From NCBI GenBank assembly GCA_030605415.1, contig JAUWIJ010000002.1, positions 1 to 64,000 of the forward strand: DNA of 64,000 nucleotides, read 5' to 3'. Origin of the DNA: an archaeon (lineage in GTDB: Archaea; Nanobdellota; Nanobdellia; Pacearchaeales; GW2011-AR1). This document shows, in pieces, positions 1 to 7,985 of this stretch; the first letter of the stretch is position 1; every line of letters starts with the position of its first letter. The position numbers and the translations under genes are program-made. The notes beneath the pieces are model-generated. The model did no database searches, was not told where the DNA came from, and worked only from the letters and a program-made list of their open reading frames with translations.

Positions 1-60
1 CCCCGTCACCCCCCCGACCCCGAACCCCGAACCCCGAACCACCGAACACCGACCCTCCGA
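1..60. repeat. GAACCCC-type 7-bp microrepeat tract
   Basis: Tandem and degenerate copies of GAACCCC / GAACACC fill the first 60 bases, which are far more GC-rich than their surroundings. The same unit recurs at 29225-29325 and, as three in-frame copies, inside elp3 (6853-6878). A short perfect hairpin (AAAATGC, 3-nt loop, GCATTTT) follows at 60-76. No gene is visible here. Confidence 0.75.
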
Positions 61-107
61 AAATGCGTAGCATTTTCATCGACCCCAAGTAATAAAAAAG
101 TATAGGA

Positions 108-140
108 AATATTTAAATAAGGTTTGTGAATTTAATATCT
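108..140 (+). promoter_or_regulatory. TATA-type promoter of the surface-protein cluster
   Basis: An AT-rich box (ATATTTAAATAA, about 109-120) resembles an archaeal TATA element. The expected start of transcription, about 26 bp downstream, falls near 140. The first credible gene starts at 274 behind a strong AGGAGG site at 261-266, so the mRNA would carry a leader of about 130 nt. That leader contains a 53-codon ORF (141-302) which I do not call as a gene. Confidence 0.45.
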
Positions 141-273
141 ATGGAAACTCAAACTAAAGGACTGATTTCTGGTTTTGGTTTATATTTATGTTTGAAAAAT
201 TTGAAATCACGCCCTTCGGCATTCAACCAAAATTCATTGATACAATTAAAAGTTTTGAAAGGAGGTTTAAAAA

Positions 274-834
274 ATGAAAAAATTAATGAAGAAAAAAGTT
301 AGTTTGTTCGGTAAGGAATTTTCTGTGTTTGCTCTTGTTGCGGTTGCTATGGTGACTTTGGCGAGTGCGGCTTTGGTTCCTTATTTGAGTAATATGGTTA
401 CTGGGACAGTAACTGCAGAATCTCCAATGAAACAGGAAATAAGTTTAACAGAAGGAAATTGGCAAACTAATGCATTAAGTTTAGGAACTATGCATGGTGG
501 CGGTGAAAAAACACTTTATGTGAGAACTGAAAATCTAGCGAATAAATCAATAACTGGAAACGTAACAAACCTTGTAACAAATCCAAATGGTGTAACTTGT
601 GCTGATTTTATAAGTGTAAATGTTAGTACAAATAATGGAACAGTATATGATTTAATTGCTCTGAGTTCATGTACTGAACCTAATGCTAATACTGTAAAAT
701 TTGCTTATGCACCAGAACCAAATACTTGGAATGCTTTTCAAGTGGATATAAATAAAATAGTAGTGACTTTCAAAGTAAATGCTGTTGGAACTTATAACTT
801 TACAAGTCAGATTATACCGGAAGTATTGCCATAA
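274..834 (+). CDS. Exported surface protein with N-terminal signal/anchor
   Basis: A 186-residue protein with a basic N-terminus, a hydrophobic segment at about residues 15-33 ending in LASAA, then the motif NMVTGTVTAE. The rest is Thr/Asn-rich with NxT/S sequons and a beta-rich look, suggesting a small secreted or membrane-tethered surface protein. The layout is like SipW/TasA-type exported proteins, but I see no specific family. The start is fixed by AGGAGG 7 nt upstream. The next gene encodes a protein with the same N-terminal design (hydrophobic segment, YLSNxVTGTV), so the two are probably paralogues in one surface-protein cluster. The function is unknown. Confidence 0.7.
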   Translation: MKKLMKKKVSLFGKEFSVFALVAVAMVTLASAALVPYLSNMVTGTVTAESPMKQEISLTEGNWQTNALSLGTMHGGGEKTLYVRTENLANKSITGNVTNLVTNPNGVTCADFISVNVSTNNGTVYDLIALSSCTEPNANTVKFAYAPEPNTWNAFQVDINKIVVTFKVNAVGTYNFTSQIIPEVLP

Positions 835-895
835 ACAAAAATAATTTATTTTTATTTTTCCTAATTTATTTTTATAGGAAACAAAGAGGAAAATG

Positions 896-921
896 AAGCC
901 CTCCTCAAACGAGGGTTTTTC
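896..921 (+). terminator. Hairpin plus T-run terminator
   Basis: CCCTC (899-903) pairs with GAGGG (911-915), extended by A-T pairs, followed by TTTTT. It lies between two co-directional surface-protein genes, so it may terminate or attenuate transcription of the first. Confidence 0.6.
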
Positions 922-947
922 ATAATCACAAAACAAGGAGAAAACAA

Positions 948-1607
948 ATGAACAAAAAAATAGCGAGTGTGTTAGTAGGATTATTACTAATTGGAATTGT
1001 GTCTGCTGGATTAGTTAATTATCTTTCTAATACTGTTACTGGAACTGTTAGTGTTGAATGTCCGACTTTTTATCTGACCAAAGATAAGGCAGATTTGAAA
1101 GATATTAGTGGAGATCTCATAGAAGTATATTTATTAGGAATCAATTCTTATACTGGAAGCGAAAAAATCTTTAATAAGGAAATTAATTGTTTAAATCCTC
1201 CTGGAGGTTGTGAAGCAGAATTTTTGAATTTTTTTACAACAGAGGAATTAAATATTGATTCTTTTTATAAGTCAAAATGGAAATTCTTTTCAAGTTTAAA
1301 AATAATAAATCAAACTGAGGAAAGTGGGGAATGTAAATTATATACTCAATTATATTTAGTGAATGATGCAAGTGGGAAAGGGGAATATAATTTATTAAAT
1401 GAAAGTAAAGAATCAATTCCAATCCCAGTAAAAGGACCTACAGGACATTATGAAAAAATAGAAACTATAATTAATATTGATCCTATTGAGATGGATAAAG
1501 AAGATAGATTTTATACAAGATATTGGATTACTTGTGATGATGGTAAATATAATTTAAGATTTAGGATAAATGACGGAAATTCCAAAATAAAAATATCAGC
1601 AACATGA
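948..1607 (+). CDS. Exported surface protein, paralogue of the preceding gene
   Basis: 219 residues: a hydrophobic signal/anchor at about residues 5-21 followed by YLSNTVTGTVSVE, nearly the motif found after the signal of the gene at 274. The mature part has paired cysteines (CLNPPGGC, and further C residues near CKLY and TCDDG) that could form disulfides. A purine-rich site (AAGGAG) lies 8 nt upstream. Its last 4 bases overlap the next gene (ATGA), so at least these three genes are translationally coupled. No known family is recognised; surface or appendage subunit is an inference. Confidence 0.65.
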   Translation: MNKKIASVLVGLLLIGIVSAGLVNYLSNTVTGTVSVECPTFYLTKDKADLKDISGDLIEVYLLGINSYTGSEKIFNKEINCLNPPGGCEAEFLNFFTTEELNIDSFYKSKWKFFSSLKIINQTEESGECKLYTQLYLVNDASGKGEYNLLNESKESIPIPVKGPTGHYEKIETIINIDPIEMDKEDRFYTRYWITCDDGKYNLRFRINDGNSKIKISAT

Positions 1608-2560
1608 AAAACAAAAAATCAATAACAATCTTTGCAGTAGTTCTTTTAATCGGGATTGTAACAGCAACAGGAACAATAATTAATCTTAGTGATTCTTTAA
1701 CAATTCCTCCTTTCATTGCAGGTGGAACAACCTCAACAACATTTAGTTTTGATTATCCTGCTTTTAATGAAACATATCCAAACCAAGAAGACAATGCTCC
1801 GCTTATGATTAAAGTAGATATTGCTTCTGAAAATCCTACACCTGAGGTTTGGAAGGGGGATTTTCAATTAGATGGCTCTTTATTAAATCATGGATGGTGG
1901 TTTCCAGATGTATTGTATTATTTTAATTGTAATGAAAATGATTTTACTTACAAATATGATTCTCAAATACAGGAAATAAAAAATATTCCAAATGGAACTT
2001 TTTATTGCTATAATCCTGGATGGTTAAAAATGAGGATTGGCTCAAGTAATGAGGTTTCCTTGAGTATAACTTCTGACCCTGCACTTTATCCAGGGACATA
2101 CAATGTGACAGTTGGTTTATATTATCCTCAAGAAGAATATATTAAAGTTGATGTGACCCCGATAGATGATTCAAATCACGTTGCTGTTAACACAAATGCA
2201 ACAGTTAAATTCAATATGAGTTTTGAAATCAGCGGGGGAAACGCAATCAAAATGAAAATGTCTGATTTAATCGACGGGTATCTTGCACCCGATGGAATAG
2301 GATTTATAATTAGCGGGAAAACATATACTGTTGAAGAATTAAATGCAAGATTAGTTTATGATGAAACAACTTATTATGTTGGAAATGAATATGCAAATTG
2401 GACTAAAGAAGGTGATGATAATGAACCAATTGTGTTTCCAGTAGTTAATGGAATTGCCAGAGGTTCTGCAATATTTATGTTAGATATAACAGACACTATG
2501 CTTTCAGGAAATTATCACGGGACTTATCAATTTGATGTGACTCAAGAAAATGAAATATAA
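1604..2560 (+). CDS. Large exported protein of the surface cluster
   Basis: 318 residues with a signal-like hydrophobic stretch at about residues 7-22 (IFAVVLLIGIVTATG) and a long, probably beta-sandwich ectodomain rich in N-linked sequons, aromatic residues and acidic patches. It has no C-terminal transmembrane segment, so it may be secreted or held by partners. It overlaps the upstream gene by 4 bp and the downstream gene by 11 bp. No catalytic motif is visible and I do not recognise the family. From context it is an extracellular component made with the anchored protein at 2550. Confidence 0.65.
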   Translation: MKNKKSITIFAVVLLIGIVTATGTIINLSDSLTIPPFIAGGTTSTTFSFDYPAFNETYPNQEDNAPLMIKVDIASENPTPEVWKGDFQLDGSLLNHGWWFPDVLYYFNCNENDFTYKYDSQIQEIKNIPNGTFYCYNPGWLKMRIGSSNEVSLSITSDPALYPGTYNVTVGLYYPQEEYIKVDVTPIDDSNHVAVNTNATVKFNMSFEISGGNAIKMKMSDLIDGYLAPDGIGFIISGKTYTVEELNARLVYDETTYYVGNEYANWTKEGDDNEPIVFPVVNGIARGSAIFMLDITDTMLSGNYHGTYQFDVTQENEI

Positions 2561-3077
2561 AATAATTCTCTCCTTTGCCTTGTTAATGAGCTTGTCTTTA
2601 GTTTGTGCTTTTGAATCCCAAGTTTATCATATTGGAGTTGATGTTCCTGCAGAAGAAAGCAAGGAAATAATAGTTGATATAGATGATACACCTGTTTCTC
2701 CAAGTTCCGGAGGCGGAAGCGGAAGTAGTTATATCTGCAAAGAAAATTGGGTCTGCGGAAACTGGACTGATTGCGTCGGAAATGATCAAAGAAGATTGTG
2801 CGAGGACTTGAATAAATGTGGTCCCGAAAACGACAAGCCCATAACCTATCTAAAATGCGGAGTTGAAGATGATAGTGACTATGGCATGACTTTAATTAAT
2901 ACTGACACGGGGGGCAACGGAGAAAATGGCGTGGGCTTCTTATCCGCAATAACCGGTGCAGTCACGGGAGCGGTAGGCACAGCAGGAGCAGTTGGAATTA
3001 TCGTATTCATGGTTTTAGTCTGTGGCGGATTTGTGGCTATTAGAATTAGAAAGGTAAAAAGACGAAGCGAAAAATAA
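2550..3077 (+). CDS. Membrane-anchored protein with TSP1-like Cys/Trp module
   Basis: 175 residues: signal peptide (about 1-20, ending LVCAF), a short Ser/Gly linker, then a compact module with CxxxWxCGxWxxC and several further Cys that resembles a thrombospondin type-1 repeat. A tail follows with the tag AITGAVTGAV, one transmembrane helix (about 145-167) and a basic cytoplasmic end (RIRKVKRR). The topology is an outside domain with a C-terminal membrane anchor. The DNA encoding the tag and helix is duplicated at 4165-4244. Function is unknown; cell-surface binding or adhesion is an inference from the module. Confidence 0.7.
   Translation: MKYKIILSFALLMSLSLVCAFESQVYHIGVDVPAEESKEIIVDIDDTPVSPSSGGGSGSSYICKENWVCGNWTDCVGNDQRRLCEDLNKCGPENDKPITYLKCGVEDDSDYGMTLINTDTGGNGENGVGFLSAITGAVTGAVGTAGAVGIIVFMVLVCGGFVAIRIRKVKRRSEK
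2946..3025 (+). repeat. 80-bp direct repeat, copy 1 (membrane-anchor coding)
   Basis: Identical base for base to 4165-4244. It encodes the TGAVTG tag and most of the transmembrane anchor of the protein at 2550. Flanking codons differ at synonymous positions, so identity is confined to the anchor. This points to recombination or gene conversion between paralogous surface genes. Confidence 0.85.
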
Positions 3078-3292
3078 AAATATGAAAATAAAAACTAAAT
3101 TTTTTATTTCAATTAAGTGATGAAAATATATGGAAAGATTTATATAAAATTTGTAATACGTTAGTAATATTAAAAACAAATGACAGAAAAAACTAAATTA
3201 AACAAATTTAAACCCCGTTAATTTTTAGAGGTCAATGAAAGCCCATCATACTCACGTCGGAAGACAAACAAACACAAAGAGAAAAAACAAAA

Positions 3293-3919
3293 ATGACAAT
3301 TAATTGGAAAGAATTAACACAAGCGTATAATGAACGAAAAGGAACAAATTATTCCACTCCAAAAGAAATGCGAAAGGATTTGTATATAGGTCAGAAGATT
3401 CGCTGTAAAAAGATGGGAAAAATTTTAAGTGTTTCTTATTCAGCCATTTTAGTAAAATTAAAAGAAGACGGAATAAAAATGCGAGTTGGAAAAAGAAGGA
3501 GTAATACATCTGGTTTAATAAAAAAAACTTTTTTAGAAACTCCAGAACAAGAAACGAAAAATATGGATTTGCCAAAATCAGCAGAGGAACCCGACTACTC
3601 TCCTAATTACCTGGACGTATCAATAAGAAAGCATGATAGGGAACATTATAAACAAGACAGGGGAGAAATGTCACTAAAAAATATCAAAGGAAAAAAATTA
3701 GAAGGAATGTTCGCCAATATGCAAATAAAGGGGATGGATACAGACGAGAAGATCAGAAGATTGAGTGAAAAAGATGGAAAAATGTTTAACAAAGTTTTCA
3801 CAAACAATGTTTTTAATAGAAAGTGGTGTAAGCAAAACAAGATAGATTATGTTAATCCAAACCATAAACTTGCCAGAGAAAAAACATATCAGGAAATGTG
3901 TAAGAAAATGAAAATGTAA
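3293..3919 (+). CDS. Unrecognised basic protein inserted between duplicated anchors
   Basis: 208 residues, very Lys/Arg-rich, with no signal or membrane segment. The N-terminal 75 residues (ending in the basic KMRVGKRR segment) could bind nucleic acid; the C-terminal half is helical and charged. It sits between two copies of the 80-bp anchor repeat and directly abuts a surface gene that has lost its 5' end, so it probably arrived with the rearrangement. No nuclease or recombinase motif (HNH, GIY-YIG, LAGLIDADG) is evident. A cargo or mobile-element accessory gene is possible; function unknown. Confidence 0.6.
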   Translation: MTINWKELTQAYNERKGTNYSTPKEMRKDLYIGQKIRCKKMGKILSVSYSAILVKLKEDGIKMRVGKRRSNTSGLIKKTFLETPEQETKNMDLPKSAEEPDYSPNYLDVSIRKHDREHYKQDRGEMSLKNIKGKKLEGMFANMQIKGMDTDEKIRRLSEKDGKMFNKVFTNNVFNRKWCKQNKIDYVNPNHKLAREKTYQEMCKKMKM

Positions 3920-4284
3920 AATACAATGAGGTAGAAATCGTTGTCAGCTCAACACCGCAGTTCGCAATTCTCAAAAAGGGCGAATCAAAAAGTTTTGATT
4001 TAAACGAAGATAACGTTTCCGATTTATTAGTCAGTGTCGAGAACATTAGTAACGATTTTGCGGAAATTAAAATTCAATCACTCGGTGAGAATTCAACTAT
4101 CGAGGAAATAGCTTTGGGTTTTTCTTCTGCGGAACCCAATAAGAACAATGTAAATTTCTTGTCTGCAATAACCGGTGCAGTCACGGGAGCGGTAGGCACA
4201 GCAGGAGCAGTTGGAATTATCGTATTCATGGTTTTAGTCTGTGGAGGATTCGTAGCTATTAGGATTCGGCGGAAGGGGAAGTAA
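3904..4284 (+). pseudogene. 5'-truncated anchored surface protein
   Basis: An open frame without a usable start codon follows a stop at 3901-3903. It encodes about 126 residues: a beta-rich ectodomain fragment (for example EIVVSSTPQFAILKKGES), the AITGAVTGAV tag, a transmembrane helix and a basic RIRRKGK end. The tag and helix DNA equals that of the gene at 2550. The missing start and signal peptide and the abutting unrelated ORF show it is the 3' remnant of a larger surface-protein gene. Confidence 0.7.
4165..4244 (+). repeat. 80-bp direct repeat, copy 2
   Basis: Identical to 2946-3025. It lies in the truncated surface gene and encodes the membrane anchor. Recombination between the copies would delete the intervening 1.2 kb, including the ORF at 3293. 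Confidence 0.85.
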
Positions 4285-4336
4285 AATTACAATAATATAT
4301 AGCAACATTTAATAAGATAAAAATACATATAAAAAT

Positions 4337-5218
4337 ATGAAAAAGAGTAGAAGTATACTATCTGATATTTCTTTTGAGGATTTTTCTAAAGAGGTAGAAC
4401 CACTTAAATTTAACAATAAAAAAGATGTTGTTTTGGGATTATTAAATTCATATAATGGATTGAACGCAAAACAAGAACAAAAACTTGTTTTTCTTTCAAT
4501 GGTTGAGAATAATATAATATTTCCGTTTAATTTTAAAAAAAATCAATATGGACCATACTCTCAAGATTTAGAGATAGTCACAAAAGAGTTGAATGATGAA
4601 AAAATTGTTAATATAAAAATTAAATCTTTCACTGGAGAAAATGGAAAAACATATAATCCAGAAGAAAGAAGTTTGACGAAAATAGGGAAAAACATAACAA
4701 GTAAAGATATTGTTAAATTATCTAAAATTTTTTCTGATGTTATATCTAAGTATGAAAAAGGTAACGAGCTTTCAAATGCGGCTGGACTGGAAAGTCATTG
4801 TTACGAAACATATTATTTAACGAAAGAAGAAACTGAAGAATGGAGAAACTCTGTTAAATCTAAAATTTATGATGTGCTTTCTCTTTTGGAAAATAGACTT
4901 CAAACTATCGAAGAAAAAAAGGATTTGGAAGAAAAAGGAGATTTGATTTTAATGGCTTTTGATTATATGAAAAATCTTTTGAATGAAATTCTTGATAAGA
5001 AAATTGACCAAGTTGTTAGAGGAGTTTTAATAAAAAAAGCAGAGGAATATATTGAAAAATGGGGGGAGATTTTGCTTTTAGACAAGAGCGAAGGGACGAT
5101 GGAGGAATTTAATAAAATTCTGTCAGAAGAAAAAAAACTTTTTAAATTTATTAATAATTGGGCTGCTTTCAATAATGTGTGTGATTCTATTTTTGAGTTT
5201 GAGCTTGAAGAAAAATGA
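4337..5218 (+). CDS. YwgA/Panacea-like protein, possible antitoxin
   Basis: 293 residues. The N-terminal 110 residues follow the YwgA/Panacea (DUF4065-like) pattern: a helix with QKLVFLS, an intervening strand, and the hallmark YGPYSQDLE with a following helix. The remainder is helical, probably coiled coil (about 165-290). Panacea domains serve as antitoxin neutralisation domains, and the stop codon overlaps the start of a PIN-domain gene (ATGA at 5215-5218). A toxin-antitoxin role is therefore plausible, with this protein first and the nuclease second. A TATA-like sequence lies near 4320. The family match is by motif only. Confidence 0.55.
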   Translation: MKKSRSILSDISFEDFSKEVEPLKFNNKKDVVLGLLNSYNGLNAKQEQKLVFLSMVENNIIFPFNFKKNQYGPYSQDLEIVTKELNDEKIVNIKIKSFTGENGKTYNPEERSLTKIGKNITSKDIVKLSKIFSDVISKYEKGNELSNAAGLESHCYETYYLTKEETEEWRNSVKSKIYDVLSLLENRLQTIEEKKDLEEKGDLILMAFDYMKNLLNEILDKKIDQVVRGVLIKKAEEYIEKWGEILLLDKSEGTMEEFNKILSEEKKLFKFINNWAAFNNVCDSIFEFELEEK

Positions 5219-5862
5219 GAGAAGAGAGCTTTATTTTTATTGATACCAATGTTTGTATTCATAGAACAATTGCCAATATACAAAAACCAGAAATTTATTC
5301 CAAAAAGTTAAATAAATTAAAAAGAAAAATAAATAATTTGACTAATAATAATTTTAAATGTAAATTGATTATTTCTGATGTAGTTTATTCTGAATTAAAA
5401 AATGAAAAAATTATCACCAATGAAGTAATTTATTTCTGTAGAAAAGTTTTGAAATATCCAAAAAATAGTCATAAAATATTCGCTATTTTGAATGCAACTA
5501 AAAAATCAATAAATAAGTTCTGTAATAAATATTATATTGGGAAAGAAACTTCTAAGATTATAGAAAATTCGCAAAACAATCTTAAAGATGTCAATAGGTT
5601 TTATTTACAATTTCCAAATAGATTAAAAAAAATAACTTCTAGAAAAATTAAATATTTAAGAGGATGGAGAAAGAATGCAAAAATAAAACAGAGACAAAAT
5701 GATATGCCAGAAAAAACAGATAGACTATTGCTTTGTCAAGCTATTGAACTTGAAAAGAATTCTGAAAATTTTACTGGGATTTTGTCTAATGATTCTGATT
5801 TTACTAAATTCGTAGATGAAATTTTTGGGAAGTTTAGTGTTGAGGTTGAAAATTCCTTTTAA
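5215..5862 (+). CDS. PIN-domain ribonuclease
   Basis: 215 residues. PIN-fold acidic residues are in order: FIDTNVC near the N-terminus, VVYSELKNE at about 58-66, TDRLLLCQAIE at about 165-175, and LSNDSDF at about 188-194. PIN proteins are Mg-dependent RNases, often VapC-type toxins. The central region (about 80-160) is longer and more basic than in small VapC toxins, which may give RNA binding. It overlaps the preceding Panacea-like gene by 4 bp, pointing to a co-translated pair. Confidence 0.75.
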   Translation: MREESFIFIDTNVCIHRTIANIQKPEIYSKKLNKLKRKINNLTNNNFKCKLIISDVVYSELKNEKIITNEVIYFCRKVLKYPKNSHKIFAILNATKKSINKFCNKYYIGKETSKIIENSQNNLKDVNRFYLQFPNRLKKITSRKIKYLRGWRKNAKIKQRQNDMPEKTDRLLLCQAIELEKNSENFTGILSNDSDFTKFVDEIFGKFSVEVENSF

Positions 5863-5867
5863 AGTTT

Positions 5868-6302
5868 ATGAGAAAACAATATTATCTTGACTCATGTATC
5901 TGGCTTAATTTATTTCAGAAAGAGGGAGATGCATCGAAAGGAACACCTTATTGGAAAATTGCATTGAGTTTTATAGAAAATGCCAAAAACAATGGATTCA
6001 AGATTTATGTTTCCACTATCGTTTTAAAAGAATTAAATTATATTGCAGGTAACGATTTTCAGAATATTATAGATTATTTTAAGCAAACAGGTTTCATTGA
6101 AATTATTAAGACAAAAAATGAAGATTACAATTTGGCGAGAAAATTTGAAAATGAGGATAATTCAAAAATTAGTTTTTATGATTATTTACATATAGCAATT
6201 GCGAGAAGATTAGGATGTATTTTTGTAACGAGAGATAAGGATTTGTTAAATTTTGCCAGAAATAAAATTAATATTAATTTACCAGAAAAATTAATCAGCT
6301 AA
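5868..6302 (+). CDS. VapC-like PIN-domain toxin
   Basis: 144 residues with the PIN tetrad: YLDSCIW at the N-terminus, VLKELNYI at about 55-62, FYDYLHIAIA at about 103-112, and TRDKDL at about 121-126. The size is typical of VapC RNases. It follows the larger PIN gene by only 5 bp. At its 3' end it overlaps, tail to tail, an RHH antitoxin-like gene on the other strand by 12 bp. Its antitoxin could be that convergent gene or the Panacea-like protein upstream. Confidence 0.75.
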   Translation: MRKQYYLDSCIWLNLFQKEGDASKGTPYWKIALSFIENAKNNGFKIYVSTIVLKELNYIAGNDFQNIIDYFKQTGFIEIIKTKNEDYNLARKFENEDNSKISFYDYLHIAIARRLGCIFVTRDKDLLNFARNKININLPEKLIS

Positions 6303-6539
6303 TTTATTTATTTCTTCTAAATCGAATTTTTCTTTTGATAATTTTTTTCTCGCATTTCTAATTTGCTTAATAGAATTTTTTTTATCCGATATAATTCCAA
6401 CCAATTCATTCAAAACAAGTTTTCGGACAGCGTCGCGAATTACATCAGAGCGATTCGAATAAATCCCTGTTTTTACTAATACATCAACCCTTTGGATTAA
6501 TCCTTGCCCCATTCTTATTTGCATTGTATCCATTGTCAT
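6291..6539 (-). CDS. Ribbon-helix-helix antitoxin-like DNA-binding protein
   Basis: 82 residues. The N-terminal 50 residues form an RHH/CopG-type domain: strand MQIRMGQGLIQRVDVL, then SNRSDVIRDAVRKLV. A C-terminal helical tail could bind a toxin. A palindrome (GCATTAC, TATT, GTAATGC) lies immediately upstream of the start and a TATA-like box about 26 bp upstream, so a leaderless, self-repressed transcript is likely. It converges on and overlaps the VapC-like gene, an unusual orientation for a vapBC pair, which is normally tandem. Confidence 0.75.
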   Translation of the reverse strand: MTMDTMQIRMGQGLIQRVDVLVKTGIYSNRSDVIRDAVRKLVLNELVGIISDKKNSIKQIRNARKKLSKEKFDLEEINKLAD

Positions 6540-6557
6540 GCATTACTATTGTAATGC
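6540..6557 (-). promoter_or_regulatory. Palindromic operator of the RHH gene
   Basis: GCATTAC and GTAATGC are perfect 7-bp arms around TATT. The site lies between the start codon at 6539 and a TATA-like ATTATTTAAG at about 6560-6570. The position and symmetry fit autorepression by the RHH dimer. Confidence 0.65.
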
Positions 6558-6602
6558 GGATTATTTAAGTGTTTCTATTTATAATAAATATAATTCTAAT
6601 TC

Positions 6603-7985
6603 TCACAACCTCTTCTCAACATAAATTTTTTCCTTGTCCAATTTGTATCCAAGCTTTTTGTAATACTCCCTAACACCGACGCCCGAAATTACCCTAATAT
6701 TTTTGAAACCTTTTTTCTTTGCAATCTTTTCACCTTCCTGCATCAACAATTTCCCCAAACCCCTGTGCTGCCATTCGACAATAGCTTTTTGTTTAAGTTT
6801 CAAAGTCGGACCATAAACATGCAACTCCCGTATGGTGGCTATGCCACGGGGATTCGGTGTTCGGTGTTCGGTGTTCGGAATATCAAGACGAAGACGGAGA
6901 AGCCCGAACAAAACATTATCCTTATTTATCGCCTCAACAAAAAACTCAGTTCCACCCGAAGCTCTATATTTTGTCATCCTGATTTTTATTTTTGTATCAA
7001 TCTTTCTTTTATCCCTCAAAGCAAAACCAATTTCCCTAAATCTTATTTCGACTATTTTAGATTTCTCCGCCCGAATTCCTATCTCAATATCGTGCCTCAT
7101 ATCAATATTTTTGATTCCAGCAACAAGATAACTCGGCGGAATTTCCCGCATAATCCGCATAATCCTGCAGTATCGCGGAGTCAGCTTCAACATTTTAATT
7201 ATAATTTCTGCGGCTTGCTGTTTTGTGTAAGGAACATACTCTCCGCCATAATATAAATTTTCAATTCCCGCGCCCTTGAGAACCTGACAAGGATATATTT
7301 TAATTTGGTCGGGCTTGAAATCTTTTGAAGAGAATATTTTTTTAAACATCTTAATATCTTTTTTAGGATTAGAACCAGGTATACCAGGCATTAAATGATA
7401 ACCAATTTTGAAACCTGCTTTTTTTAATCTTGCCGTTGCATCAATTACATCCTGAACAACGTGCCCCCGATTAACTTTTTTGTAGATTTTATCGTCGATG
7501 GCCTGAACCCCGAGCTCAACTCGTGTCCCTCCCCACTCGAGCATGTCGTCAATATGTTTTTTGGTGCAAACATCTGGTCTGGTTTCTATGCAAAGTGCGA
7601 CACATCGATGCCTTGTCGTTTCATTTATTTTTTTCGCCTCGGCTAATGATTTGCTATTTTTACCGTTAAGCGCGTCATAGCATTTTTTAACAAAATCAAA
7701 TTGGAATTCTTTAGGATAAGATAAAAAAGTTCCCCCCATTATAATTAGTTCGATTTTATCAGTCGGATGTTTCATCGCCTTAAACGCCTTGAGCCGGGCT
7801 TTAATTTGTTTAACCGGGTCGTATTCGCATTGCCTTGCCCGGAGAACAGCCGGAGATTCAGGAGTATAGGATTGTGGCGCATTCAAAGATGGACAATATA
7901 AGCAAGTGCCATGGTCACATTTCCGGGGGGGAAGCATTACCGCCAAAGGAGCCACGCCAGAAATTGTCTTAGTCGGCTTACGCAT
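6603..7985 (-). CDS. elp3: Elp3-type radical SAM/acetyltransferase, tRNA U34 modification
   Basis: Elp3 adds a carboxymethyl group to wobble uridine (cm5U34) of tRNA using SAM and acetyl-CoA. The radical-SAM cluster motif is CDHGTCLYC at about residues 23-31, followed by the long TIM-barrel core (GYHLMPGIPGS, for example). A C-terminal GNAT domain carries the acetyl-CoA loop QHRGLGKLLM and ends GVREYYKKLGY. I chose the start at 7985 (MRKPTK, 460 aa) because GAGAGG lies 8 nt upstream; an ATG at 8003 has no such site. Three copies of a 7-bp microrepeat encode IPNTEHRTPNPRG inside the GNAT region without breaking the frame. A Trm9-like methyltransferase lies nearby, divergently transcribed. Confidence 0.9.
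   Translation of the reverse strand: MRKPTKTISGVAPLAVMLPPRKCDHGTCLYCPSLNAPQSYTPESPAVLRARQCEYDPVKQIKARLKAFKAMKHPTDKIELIIMGGTFLSYPKEFQFDFVKKCYDALNGKNSKSLAEAKKINETTRHRCVALCIETRPDVCTKKHIDDMLEWGGTRVELGVQAIDDKIYKKVNRGHVVQDVIDATARLKKAGFKIGYHLMPGIPGSNPKKDIKMFKKIFSSKDFKPDQIKIYPCQVLKGAGIENLYYGGEYVPYTKQQAAEIIIKMLKLTPRYCRIMRIMREIPPSYLVAGIKNIDMRHDIEIGIRAEKSKIVEIRFREIGFALRDKRKIDTKIKIRMTKYRASGGTEFFVEAINKDNVLFGLLRLRLDIPNTEHRTPNPRGIATIRELHVYGPTLKLKQKAIVEWQHRGLGKLLMQEGEKIAKKKGFKNIRVISGVGVREYYKKLGYKLDKEKIYVEKRL
6853..6878. repeat. In-frame microrepeat within elp3
   Basis: On the minus strand three units of GAACACC occur in tandem. Three 7-bp units add 21 bp, so the reading frame is kept and a Pro/Thr/His/Arg-rich loop is inserted in the acetyltransferase domain. 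The same unit makes up non-coding tracts at 1-60 and 29225-29325. Confidence 0.75.

Noticed and set aside
141..302. 53-codon ORF at TATA distance, upstream of and overlapping the first surface gene
   Set aside because: It spans the AGGAGG site of the gene at 274, has no ribosome-binding site or recognisable domain, and its composition is not clearly coding. It could be a leader ORF but cannot be supported.
6765..7256. 163-codon ORF opposite elp3
   Set aside because: Lies wholly inside the well-supported elp3 gene on the other strand.
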